This document shows positions 37,701-49,899 of a stretch of DNA of 64,000 nucleotides, piece after piece; positions within the stretch are counted from its first letter, which is position 1; every line of letters begins with the position of its first letter. Source of the DNA: Cruorifilaria tuberocauda. Its lineage: Eukaryota > Nematoda > Chromadorea > Rhabditida > Onchocercidae. The stretch is from contig JABVXU010000111.1 in the NCBI GenBank assembly GCA_013365365.1, forward strand, positions 1 to 64,000. Reading direction: 5' to 3'. A program made the position numbers and the translations under genes. The notes beneath the pieces were generated by a model, which had not been told where the DNA came from, made no database searches, and worked only from the letters and a program-made list of their open reading frames with translations.

Positions 37701-40700
37701 TTCCAGGAAATGTAAATGTTTTAACATTTATTGCAAGAATGACTGAAGATTTTATGCATGAAATTGTAAATAAAAAATTTTCAGGTGCATTGGGCAGTAG
37801 ACGGTCTTGGAAAAGCTATCTATTCGAGAATGTTCAAATGGATCATCGACAGGTGTAATAAAACACTTGATCAAAATAAAGAAAATCGAAAGTATTTCAT
37901 CGGAGTCTTGGATATCGCTGGTTTCGAAATTTTCGATGTATATTTTTAAAATTTCATGATTTTATTTGTAAAATTTCTTATATTCAAAGAAGCATCCGTT
38001 TGAAACAAACAAACAACAAAGAAATTGCATTCTGGAATTTTTTATTGTTGAATAACTTTGAACTGTTGAGAAGTCGGATAGAAAGATTATCATCAAGATT
38101 TGCAGTTTAATTCTTTCGAGCAATTATGGATTAATTTTGTAAATGAACGATTACAACAATTCTTCAATCATCACATGTTCGTTCTCGAACAAGAAGAATA
38201 CAAACGTGAAGGGATCGCATGGACTTTCATTGATTTTGGTCTTGATTTACAAGCTTGTATCGAACTGATTGAGAAAGTAATTGTTATATTTATACTTTAT
38301 ATGCCTTGGATTATGCAAGATTTAATAGGAACAAAAATAAGTTAATTCAGAGATTTGAAATTAATCAGAGCAAACAATAATCTCGCTTATTTGATTTCTA
38401 AAATTGTTTAATTTTTTTTAGCCTCTGGGTATCATTTCGATGTTGGATGAAGAGTGCATTGTACCGAAAGCAACTGATATGACACTAGTGCAAAAGTTGA
38501 ATGACCAACATCTTGGTAAACATCCGAATTTCCAGAAACCTCGACCACCAAAGGGGAAACAATCCGAAGCTCATTTTGCCATTGTTCATTACGCTGGCAC
38601 CGTATGTTTTCATCTTCAAATTTTAAAAACTTTCTGGCGAAAACAAACAAGCTTAGAAATCTTACGCAAACAAGAAAAACTGAAAATCAAATAAGTTAAG
38701 TTGACCCTTCATTTAAAGAAATTATCTGAAATTTAGGGACTTTATTATTGTTTTCCAGTGAGTCAATAATTCTGATTCTATTTTACGAAAAGAAATACAG
38801 GTACGATACAATGCTACAAACTTTTTGGAGAAGAATAAAGATCCGTTGAACGATTCTGCTGTTGCCGTTTTGAAGCACTGCGAAGGCAATCAGTTACTGC
38901 TAGATATTTGGGCTGATTATCAGACCCAAGAAGAAGCAGCAGAAGCGGCTAAAGCTGGCATTGGTGTGTCTGATGTTTTTTTAGCTGCCGGATATTAAGA
39001 ACTAGTTTTGAAAAGCCTGAGATTCAAGAAGAAAATTTTAATTTTTTAATAAATTATTTCAGATATAAATGAAACTGATTTATTTTGATTCTAATATAAA
39101 TAATATTTTGTCCTATCTTCTCTTAAAAAACTTCATCCTTCTGAAAAATTGAAACTATAATCGTAGATAAAGTTGAACTAATTACTAGTAAGAATGCTAA
39201 TATATATTTTAAATAATGGGAACAAAAAAGATTCATAATTTGCTTAGATAATTGAAAGAAATCGTTTGTTAAAGGTTGTGTAAAACCTGATTTCCTTATT
39301 TAATAACCAAATTAAATCGACAAATGAATGAACATAAACATTCTGAACGGTTTAGAAGGTGGACGTAAAAAGGGTAAATCATCGTCATTTATGACTGTCT
39401 CAATGATGTATCGAGAATCATTGAACAATTTGATGAATATGCTTCATCAGACACATCCACACTTCATCCGTTGTATCATACCAAACGAGAAGAAAGCCAG
39501 TGGTAAGTAATTTTAGTAAAGATATGTAAAAAAGAAGGAAACAGCACTATTTTTGATATTCATTCCTTACAATTAATATTTATGTGAGATTTTTTATTCA
39601 TTTAAATTATAATAAATAATTCTATCGTTTATTTTAGAAAAGATAAAAAATTAGCTGATTGATTTTGAAGAACTGAATAACTTTTAGGGGTTATCGATTC
39701 GGCATTGGTTTTAAATCAATTGACCTGTAACGGCGTGTTAGAGGGTATTCGAATTTGTCGTAAAGGTTATCCGAACAGGATGGTCCATTCTGACTTCAAA
39801 CATCGTTATGCAATCATTGCTGCTGACGCAGCTAAAAATCCGGATGAGAAGGTGGCAGCAAAGAATATCACTGATTTTCTGTGCAATAACGGCAAATTAA
39901 GCGATGAGGAATTCAAAATTGGATCAACAAAGATTTTTTTCAAAGCTGGCATTTTGGCTCGTCTTGAGGATTTACGTGATGAAGCGTTACGTGTCGTAAC
40001 CACGAACTTACAGGCATTAATTCGAAGTTTCTTGGGTTTGACTGATAGAAAACGTCGTGTATATCAGAAGTCAGGTAATCTGATTCACAGTCTTAAGCAT
40101 CTTTGAAATAACTACTATTGGACTTCTATCCAGTAGAACGCATTTTTGAATTTTCGATATTCGATTTCTACTTGAATCAAAAATTTCAATTTCTATTTGA
40201 GACTTCTGATAACTTTATATTGTTATTACTGTATTTTAATTTTTAGAAAGAAAACTTATAATACTTTCAATTCTATAAAATGGTATCAAAAAACTAATCA
40301 TTAAAATTTTACGTTTTTCATTTTTTGGTCGATATAATTTTAACGATAATTTCATCTATTTTAAAGAAATCATGAATTAATTAATTTCAGGTCTGCTAAC
40401 GGTCCAACGTAATATTCGTATTTGGTGCTTGGTGCGCACTTGGGATTGGTTCAAATTGTACGGTCGTGTAAAGCCGATGTTGAAAGCTGGTAAAGAGGCG
40501 GAAGAACTGGATAAATTAAGTGATAAAATCAAGAGTTTGGAAGAAACACTGTTGAAGGAAGAAGGAAATCGAAAAGAATTAGAATCACAGGTGGATCATA
40601 TTTCAATTAATTGAATTTGCATAAACTTAAATGCGATATGAAAACATTTTATTCTAATTCATGTCAGTAGCAATATTATTATTATCATTATAGCATTTAT

Positions 40701-43700
40701 TATCATTGTCATAATTAATTATCTGCTCTAACGTTGTGATTATTAATGTTATCTCAAACTTAATCAGTTCATTAGATCTAGTTTCAGGCCTTTCGAAATC
40801 AACAAACTTTTCCATCAAGAAAAATGATTTCTTTCAGTTCCTTGAGAGATGAAATAAATTCATTCAATTTTCGTCATAAAAGACAGTAGATTTTTCGATA
40901 AAGGGAGGAATGAGATATTTTGTCTATTATATGAATATTCAAAGGGAAATATTGCTAGAATGACACATTCAAAGATTTCGTGAATGCTCTATCTTTTTAA
41001 ATATTTTAATATGTCGTACAGAAGAATTAAGCACTGAATAACTTGAGATAAGCAAAAGCAGCAAAAATTTATTAAATTTCTATTTTATTTTGATTTCAAC
41101 TGAAAACCGTTTGCTTTCATACAATGAAAAATAAACATTTTGATATCAAAAGGAAAGATCTTTGCACAATGAAAATATTTCAAAATGAATGTTTTCATAA
41201 ATTTTCCACTGGTAAAATCTGCAAAATCAATTTTAAATGCATCAGTAGGGCGTTGATGCTAACGTTTATCTTCTTTTCGACATTTTGCATTTTTGTTAAA
41301 TTTCGTTGAATTTCTGAATTATAGAGTGGTATAATATAATGGTAAAGAGAGGATAATAGAAAGAAAAGTGAAGGAATTTATTGTCATCTTGTGCTATGAT
41401 TAATTTATTTTCTTTAATGCTATAAGAAAAAAAATTTTAGATCGCTGATTTGACAAACGAAAAAGATCGATTATTCACAGATTTGAAAAAAGAAAAGGTG
41501 CAAACGGCTGAAGCTGAAGAACGAGTAAAGAAGCTAAATGCAATGAAAGCGGAAATGGAACGACAGTTACAAGATCTAAATGACCGTGTTGCAGAACTGG
41601 ATGATCAAAATGAGAACTTGAATCGTGCTAAAAAGAAGAGCGAACAAGAAGTCAGTGACTTGAAGAAGAAAAATCAGGTATGGAAAGTCAAGTTTCTTTG
41701 AAATTTTTTCCTGAATGGAATTTTTATGAACTAATAGTTTCAAATAATAAAAGTATACGAAACGGTGAATTAATGAATAAATTCAGGAGCTCGAGATGGC
41801 ATTACGAAAGGCTGAAAGTGAAAAACAATCTCGAGAACAGAATATTCGTTTGCTGCAAGGGGAAATGGCTAATCAAGATGAAGCCGTTGCTCGAGTCAAC
41901 AAGGAAAAGAAACAACAGGAAGAGGTATAAATTAACATTCATATTTTAAAATTTTAAAATGTTGAGATTAATTTAGTTCGAAAGTAAAAAAAATCCAAAT
42001 TTGGTTAAAAGAATTAATTGAAAATTGTTGCTGGTATAGGGGGAACAATTCTCGATTTTTCGAATTATAAGCAATTTAAGCATTTTCTTGCTTATTTTAA
42101 ATTTTCACATATTTTTCAAGCATGTTTTTCCCGCGCTTTTTCTAATTCTTCTCTAGCCTTTCCCATAAAATGCTTTAAATTTATTTAATAAAAATTTATT
42201 TAGCATGACAAAGGAGATTATATATTGAAATTTTATTGCATTTCAAAAAAAGTTACAGTTTTTTTTTGATTTGTGTCACATTGATTGATTTTCAGATGAA
42301 CAGAAAACTAATGGAAGACTTGCAAGCTGAAGAAGATAAAGTTAATCATATGGAAAGAATTAAGGCAAAAATTGAGCAGCAACTGGATGATGTTAGTATA
42401 TTTATTATAGATAATTCTGATTTAAATAATTAATGATTTGCAAGATTAAAAAAAGGAATTTATTATTTCTTCCAACTTTAAGAATAAACTTCATCATTTT
42501 CAGCTGGAAGAAAAGTTAGAACGTGAGAAGCGTATGCGCTTGGATTTAGAAAAGGCTAAAAGAAAAGTGGAAGGTGAATTGAAAGTAGCGCAAGAAAATA
42601 TGAATGAAATTACCACACAAAAACATGACATTGAACAGATTTTGAAGAGGTAGAAATAGGTTTTAAAAATTACAACAAAAATAAGACTAAATAATTAAAA
42701 TTAAATAAATTAAGTTGAACTGTCGTAATATTTATGGTTAAATGATAAAAGTGGACAGAATTATTTAGAATATTTTCCTTCTTTTTTTTGCTTTCTATTT
42801 AAATTTACGATTTTTGTATTGGAGGAAAGATACAGACTTGGTGGCTACAATGAATAAGTTGGATGGTGAACAATCGGCAGTCAACAAATTGCAAAAACAA
42901 ATTAAGGATCTGGAGGGCCGGTGAATATTAATTTATGGAACTGAATTAAATGTTGAAAATTTTTAAAATGCAAATGGCTAGATTCATGAAAGTACTTTAC
43001 TTGGAGCAAAAATCTAAATGAATTTTCCAAAAATTTGCTTTGTTATAGTATTGCTGAACTTGAAGAAGACTTGGAGCAAGAGCGTCAATCACGTAGTAAA
43101 TCAGATCGTGCAAAAGGAGATCTGCAGCGTGAATTGGATGAAATAACAGAGCGTCTAGATGAACAAGGTGGAGCTACTGCAGCGCAAATTGAACTAAACA
43201 AGAAACGTGAAGCCGAAATGGCTAAATTGAAGAGGGATTTGGAGGTATTCCTTTTTCTTTATTAATCTAAAATCTACCTGAATAAATTCAACCATCGGTG
43301 ATATAGGCAATATTATTTACTATTATCACTTTTTCAGGAAAACAATATGAATCATGAGTTGCAAATTTCGACACTGCGCAAGAAGCACAGTGATGTCGTT
43401 GCGGAATTAAGCGATCAGTTAGAGCAAATGCAGAAATTAAAAGTTAAATTGGATAAAGATAAAGCACAGATGCTTCGAGACTTGGAAGAAGCACATTCAA
43501 ATGCTGATGCCGAGAGCAGACAAAAGCAGGAACTCGAGAAACATTCCAAACTGCTAGAAATGCAGCTGTCTGAGCTTCAAACAAAAGCTGATGAGCAGGT
43601 AATGAGAGTCGAAGTAAAATGTTATAAATGTTTACAATGTTTAATGTTTATGTTTGTGTTTATGTTTACATCCGAAGATGACTGGAAGATGATTGTTGAA

Positions 43701-46700
43701 GATGATTACAATTAAAAAAATATATAGTACTGAAATATTTAATTTGTTATAAATTGCTTTTATTTTTAAATAAATTACTTTTTACTTTTTATGGCTGTTT
43801 CTTTGCAGGATATTCCATCTACTACAGTTTTCAAATAATTTTTTAATCAAAAATTATTTCAGACTCGTCTAATCAATGATTTCACAGCATTAAAGAATAG
43901 ACTATCGAATGAGAATAGTGACCTGTCACGGCAATTAGAGGAGCTCGAAAATCAGGTGATCTTATCTGGTTGCTTGATATGTTTTACTCAGATTTAAATT
44001 AACCGAATCACTTTCTTGAAGATAATCAATCAGTTGCCAAAGTCACGAATATTATTTTCAGAATCGCTTCTTTTATCGTTGAAATTAAAGAAATAAAGCT
44101 GACTTGAATTTCTGACAGACGAAAGTAAATTGGTACTTTTAGATTAATGGACTTCATCGACTGAAAGGGCAGCTCTCAAGTCAATTAGAGGAATCAAGAC
44201 GTATAGTTGAGGAAGAATCAAGGTTGCTATATTTGCATTTTCATATAACAGAACTTAAAAATTCTCGAACTTATTCTAGTTTTATTTTCTTCCCTTAAAT
44301 ATTTTGAAAATTTCTGATTTTGCAACATTTTGCGGCTAGAATTAAATAATAGTCTTCAGAGAACGACAGAATCTAGCGGCTCAAGTGAAAAATTTGGAGC
44401 ATCAAAATGATAATCTTCGCATTCATGCTGATGAAGAATCTGAGGTTTTAATCTTCATTTATCATCCAATTTTTTTCGGTGTTAAATCATTTCCTCTTTA
44501 TTTACTTGATCTATTCTGATTTAGGCTAAGGCCGAATGTCTACGTCAAATGAGTAAATTAAACGCTGAAATTCAACAATGGAAAGCACGATTCGAGGGCG
44601 AAGGCCTGGCAAAGATGGAAGAAATTGAAGAAGCTAAGTAAAATTTTGATTGCTGAATTGAATAAATTTTTGCTTAGAAATTTTAATAACTTTCAGCAAC
44701 TACACAACGGTATTCAGTTAATATGTCTCACAGAATTTTTAAAATTCAAAATTCAGGCGCAAGCTTATGGAAAAAGTGCAAGATCTTACGGATGTGAATG
44801 AAGCAGCAAATGCGAAGATTATGTCTCTGGAAAAGACGAGGCACAAACTGATGGGTGATTTGGATGATGCTCAGGTAATTTCAATTCAGATTTGATAAAT
44901 TGTTCATATTAGACTAATTTATGTAAGTGAAAATTCCTCGTATTTAATCAACTGTCTGTTAACTACAAAGCTTACGTGTAGTACTGTTCGGTTTCAGGAA
45001 TGAGAATTTCAAGAATGATTGAGTAGTGCTGAATTTAGTACCTTATTTTTCCGCAAAAATTATTAATGACGAATGAGAAGTATAAATATACATTCGTTGA
45101 ATGCTTCCATTGAATACTTCCATTGAAATATTCAAAAATTAGAAAATAGAAGCAATTTTTTCCTCGGAAATTCAGGTTGATGTTGAACGTGCAGCGGCCT
45201 ATGCAGGAGCATTAGAAAAAAAACAACGAGCATTTGATCGCATAATAGAGGAGTGGAAGAAAAAATGTGATGATTTATCAGCTGAACTTGAGAGCGCACA
45301 ACGTGACAACCGTAATCTCTCTACTGAATTATTCAAAGCCAAGAGCGTCCAAGATGAATTACTTGAAGTAAATAATCTTACTTTTCAGTTTATATTTCGG
45401 AATTATTGGTTTATTCATTACAGGGAAAAACGAAATTTTAATAAAGGGTAAAGCGAAATAGAAATTAAAATACTTGAATTAGATGAAGTCTGAAATTTTG
45501 CAGCAAATAGAAAGCTTACGCCGCGAAAACAAAGCGTTATCATTAGAGATAAAAGATCTAACTGATCAACTTACCGAAGGTGGACGTTCAGTGCACGAAA
45601 TGCAGAAAATGATACGTCGTCTCGAGGCTGAAAAGGATGAATTGCAGAAAGCTCTGGATGATGCTGAATCTGCTCTGGAAGCCGAAGAAGCTAAAGTTTT
45701 GCGCGCACAGGTGACTTTTCTAATTGAACAGGAAATATGACAATTATTTCCAAAAAATTCAGAATGATAGTCGGCTTAAACCCTGAAAACCTCAGGATCA
45801 GATTTAAGATAAAAAATTTTGCTTAAGGCATTAGTATATATAATTTATTTATAGGTTGAAGTGTCACAAGTGCGTGCTGAAATTGAAAAGAGAATCCAAG
45901 AGAAGGAAGAAGAATTCGAGAATACTCGTAAGAATCATCAGCGAGCTCTTGAAAGCATGCAAGCGACTCTTGAAGCAGAAATGAAAGCTAAGCAAGAGAC
46001 GTTACGCATTAAAAAAAAGCTTGAACAAGATATCAATGTCAGCAATTTTTATTTTTTACATGATAGAATTGTTAAAACATTCTAAATATTAAAAAGTGAG
46101 AGGATAGAAGACTTTAAATTGGTCAAAATTAAGTCGATCTTAAATAGATATCGATGTCTCAATATTCATATGATTTTTTTGTTTTCAGGAACTTGAGGTA
46201 GCTCTTGACCATGCTAATAAGGCAAATGCAGATGCTCAGAAAACAATTAAACGATATCAGGAACAAATAAGAGAATTGCAGATGCAAGTTGAAGATGAGC
46301 AAAGACAGAAGGATGATCTTGCGTAAATATCTTTCTGATTTCATTATTAAAATTATATCCATAGTCAGAATCGAAATCTTGAGAATAGAAAATTGTTAAT
46401 TTTCCATCATAATTTTATTTTCAGGGAACAATTATCTAATATACAGAAAAGGGCAGCTATTTTACAAGCCGAAAAAGATGAACTTGCTAATCAAGCTGAA
46501 ACGGTAGGTTATATATTACTAATAAATTTAAGATCATTCAGTTCATGATTTTTGATTCTATTATAGGCTGAACGTGCTCGTCGGTCAGCTGAACAGGATG
46601 CTATCGAATTGCGGGAAACAGTGAACGATTTGACCAACCAGGTTAACGCGATTAACAATACGAGGAAGAAGTTGGAAGCCGAGTTGCAGACTGTTCACGT

Positions 46701-47993
46701 AAGTTTACATCCCTACACATATTCTTCGGGATTTCAGAATAGAAAATGAAATATTTGTTTGAATATAATTTAAACGAATATGAACTTGATCTTTTATGAA
46801 AACTGAAAAAGCAAAAGTTTTCTTGAAGAACATTTTGATCCAGCAATGGTCATTGAAGTCTTCCTGGAAAATTGTGAATTTCAGGTAGAATTGGACGACG
46901 TAACATCTCAGCTTAAAAATACCGACGAAATGCTAAAGCAAGCATCTGCAGATGCAGCGCGGCTTGCAGAAGAGCTGCGTCAGGAACAGGAACATTCGGT
47001 GCACGTGGAAAGAATGCGTCGCGCACTCGAAGTACAAATCAAAGAAATGCAGGTTGCACTTTAATGCAAAATATGAAATTTACGGTAGCAACGTAGAATT
47101 TATGAAGTTTCAGGGAAATAAAATTTTTAAATGAGTCAAAATATCTTTCCTCACTGTTTTTCAATTTTTCATTTTTCAATTTTCAGGTACGTTTAGATGA
47201 AGCGGAACAAGCAGCACTTCGTAGTGGGCAGAAAATCATAGCTAAATTAGAGATGCGTATTCGAGAATTGGAACAGGAATTGGATGGTGAACAGAGAAGA
47301 AGTTCAGATTATGAGAAAGAATTGAAAAAGGGTGATAGACGTATCAAAGAACTGCAATTCCAGGTAAGTGTAGGTTTAATATTAATATTTTCATTAAGAC
47401 TGAAGAAATTTTTTCATTTAGATTAATTATTTGTTCGTTGCAGTGTGAAGAAGATAGAAAGAATAATGATCGGCTGACGGAATTAGTGGATAAACTGCAA
47501 ATAAAGATAAAAATCTATAAGCGACAAGTCGAGGAAGCGGTAAGCTTCAAACTTAAATCCTTCTTTCCTCTGTATAAGTAAAATATAAAAACCTAAGTTT
47601 TAAGATTTTTATAGACGATTGAAGAAGCAAAATTGAAGAAACAAACAGAAACTTAAGAAAGATTAACCTTTATTATTTGAGGAACTGATGAAAAAACAAA
47701 GTTTTTTAATTAATTGAATAGAGCGTAAAAAAGACTGAAAAGATTCATTAATTTGTTTAGTATCGAAATACTGAATTCATGATTCATTTCAGGAAGAAGT
47801 AGCTGCAGTTAATCTAGGCAAATACCGCCAACTACAAACACAGCTTGATGATGCCAATGAAAGAGCAGATATTGCAGAAAATTCTTTAGCAAAGCTCCGA
47901 TCAAGGAATCGAGCTTCAACGATCGCTCCATTGGGGCTTAGTGCTAGTGCTAGCTTTATACGAATACCGTCTCAATCAGATTTAGCAGAGTGA
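34791..47993 (+). CDS. Muscle myosin heavy chain (class II; UNC-54/MYO-3 family)
   Basis: Complete gene of 39 exons, 1963 residues, the usual length for nematode muscle myosin. It is the motor and rod of sarcomeric thick filaments. Motor domain 1-780: N-terminal SH3-like region, P-loop GESGAGKT near 182-189, switch [11 protein letters not shown], switch [11 protein letters not shown], relay [11 protein letters not shown] and actin-binding loop [14 protein letters not shown]. An IQ/lever region follows ([19 protein letters not shown]), then about 1100 residues of heptad coiled-coil rod ([30 protein letters not shown]) and a short non-helical tail ending [16 protein letters not shown]. The motor most resembles C. 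elegans MYO-3 in memory, whereas parts of the rod recall UNC-54, so the exact paralog is left open. Intron 36964-37075 has a GC donor. Without that splice two in-frame stops would appear. The gene has many more introns than the C. elegans body-wall myosin genes. Confidence 0.97.
36964..37075 (+). other. GC-AG intron in the myosin motor
   Basis: The donor is AAGAG followed by GCTAGC and the acceptor is TTGATTTAG. The join gives [19 protein letters not shown], which aligns without a gap to SLRSKLKLSND in the worm relative. The GT donor at 36994 would instead leave TAG (36966-36968) and TAA (36972-36974) in frame. Confidence 0.82.
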
Positions 47994-49185
47994 AATAAAC
48001 AACGATTTTTCCACGATTCTTGCCCATTTTTTTAAATTTCTTTCACTTCTAAGTTTTTTAAATTTTACATAATTCGAATATTCAAAGGCGTTAGTAAGTT
48101 CGCTAGGTGATTATTACTTTTTATGAATTATTGATGAAATTAATGAATTATTCCATTTATAGTTATCGTTTATTCTCACGAAGTCTCATATGCGCTGTGA
48201 ATTTCATGAATTATTGTTATGCTTTTCGCAACTTTCTATAAATCCTAAAGTAATTTGCTAGAAAAAATCTTTGTTTTATCATATGAATTCTCAAAATTGA
48301 TATTTATATTACACTGATAAAAATGCAACTATCAATCCGGATCGTAGGTCAATTGTTCGAATAACAAGTCACATTAAATCACGCTAATAATTGTTATTTC
48401 TTCCATATCTTTGCTTCCATGGGGTGCTCTCTTGTACAAAACGTTTCATTTCATCTTTTTCAAAATCATTCATTAAATTAACTCATGTATTGCCTACCAT
48501 CGCTTTTTTCAAATTTAAACATTTTTAAATGTCAAATATTTGAAAGATTTAAAAAGTGCCTTGATATTGTTTTTTTTTTATCTTTAAATTTAACACGATT
48601 ATTTTTATGATCCACGAAAATTTTGGGCTTCGACTTTGGATTGTAAAAGTTACGTAGTAGTTCTCATGTATTGAGGAAGCGTTCCTCATTGTATTGAATA
48701 CATTTTACCATATTTGACCTTCCGCTGATGCCCTCAATGCTACTGTCGTCTTTTCTTTTGCTCCGGCTTACGTACGACACATATTCACGCACGGAAATAA
48801 TAATTCTTTAGGGCATCATCAATGACAGCAAAATCGCATGATAGTGTTAATATTTTACTCCAAATATGTAACTTCTACTCATTATGGCTCATATTTTTCT
48901 ACTTGTTACAGTTTGCTATAATTTGGCTCTTTTTCGTTTTCCGGGAAAGCTACGTGTATGATTTCAATAAAAATATTAAAAGGTATCTATTCCATTTCTC
49001 TCCCCAAAATCAGACTAAATCAAAAGATTACATTTTTACTGCATAATTGTATAAAAGGTCATCTTAACTTTTTAAACATTTGAACCATTATGATTCCTTA
49101 TAAAATTGTCACCAAAAAGTTGAGATAATTCGTTTTTAGTGCACTACTTTATAAACGATCGTAAGGCGACTTAACTCCATATCGG
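47994..49185. other. 3' flank of myosin, no gene seen
   Basis: AATAAA occurs at 47994-47999, right after the stop codon. The rest is AT-rich. The ORF at 48822-49046 has no recognisable content and no convincing splice context. Confidence 0.5.
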
Positions 49186-49385
49186 ATCATCTTAAATGTT
49201 CAACAATGATCGATGACCTTATGAGATCATCTTGACTGTTCAGTAATGATCAACGGTACTATAGCAATCATCTTAACCGCTCGACAACGACCTGTGACCC
49301 CACAGAAATCATCCGTTCAGCAATGATCTGTTATCCTACGAGATCATTGTAACTGTTCAGCAATAACCCATGGTCTCATAGTAGT
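49186..49385. repeat. Degenerate tandem repeat, unit about 40-45 bp
   Basis: About five diverged copies share the pattern GATCATCTTAA-TGTTCARCAATGATC followed by a variable 12-15 bases (for example at 49193, 49233, 49268, 49308, 49340). Weaker copies extend upstream to about 49050. The two halves of each unit (GATCAT and ATGATC) are also partial inverted repeats. Confidence 0.7.
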
Positions 49386-49625
49386 TTGAAAAAAACAAAG
49401 AGCAGAGAACAAGAAATAGAAAAAGAAAAGAATAGAGAATAGAGACAAAAGAGAAATAAAGAATAAGAAGCAGGGATTAAAGAACAGAGAATAAAGAATA
49501 AAGAACAGAGAATAAAGAATAAAGAACAGAGGATAAAGAATAGAAAATAGACTACATAGAACAAAGAACAATAAATGTACAAAAAAGCGTAAAAAGTAGA
49601 AAACAGAGAACAAGGAACAAAGAAC
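49386..49625. repeat. Purine-rich low-complexity repeat
   Basis: About 240 bases of almost pure A and G on the plus strand, built from variants of AAAGAACAGAGAATAAAGAAT. On the minus strand it gives overlapping low-complexity ORFs rich in Leu, Phe and Ser, which I do not regard as genes. Confidence 0.85.
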
Positions 49626-49899
49626 GATCCGGATATGCTTTTACTGCAAAAGTGCAAATATCAAACAATCCTTCCAAACTAAAGATGACGGAATCCATGC
49701 GAATAATTGTTGAAACAGCGCAGAAATATCTCTTCCTCTTCCAATTTAGCTGGCTTACTGTTTTCAGATGAAAACTTTCCTTCTCAGACATTGTTTTTTT
49801 ATTAAGATTTTATTTAATCCTTAACATTTGCATAATCTATAGGTTATAAAATTCCACATAACGGTTGATTGTAAGTTTTCAATAAATTTTTTAACTTTA

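Noticed and set aside
49344..49791. Overlapping minus-strand ORFs rich in Leu, Phe, Ser and Cys
   Set aside because: They are translations of the purine-rich simple repeat in several frames, with no splice or start context.
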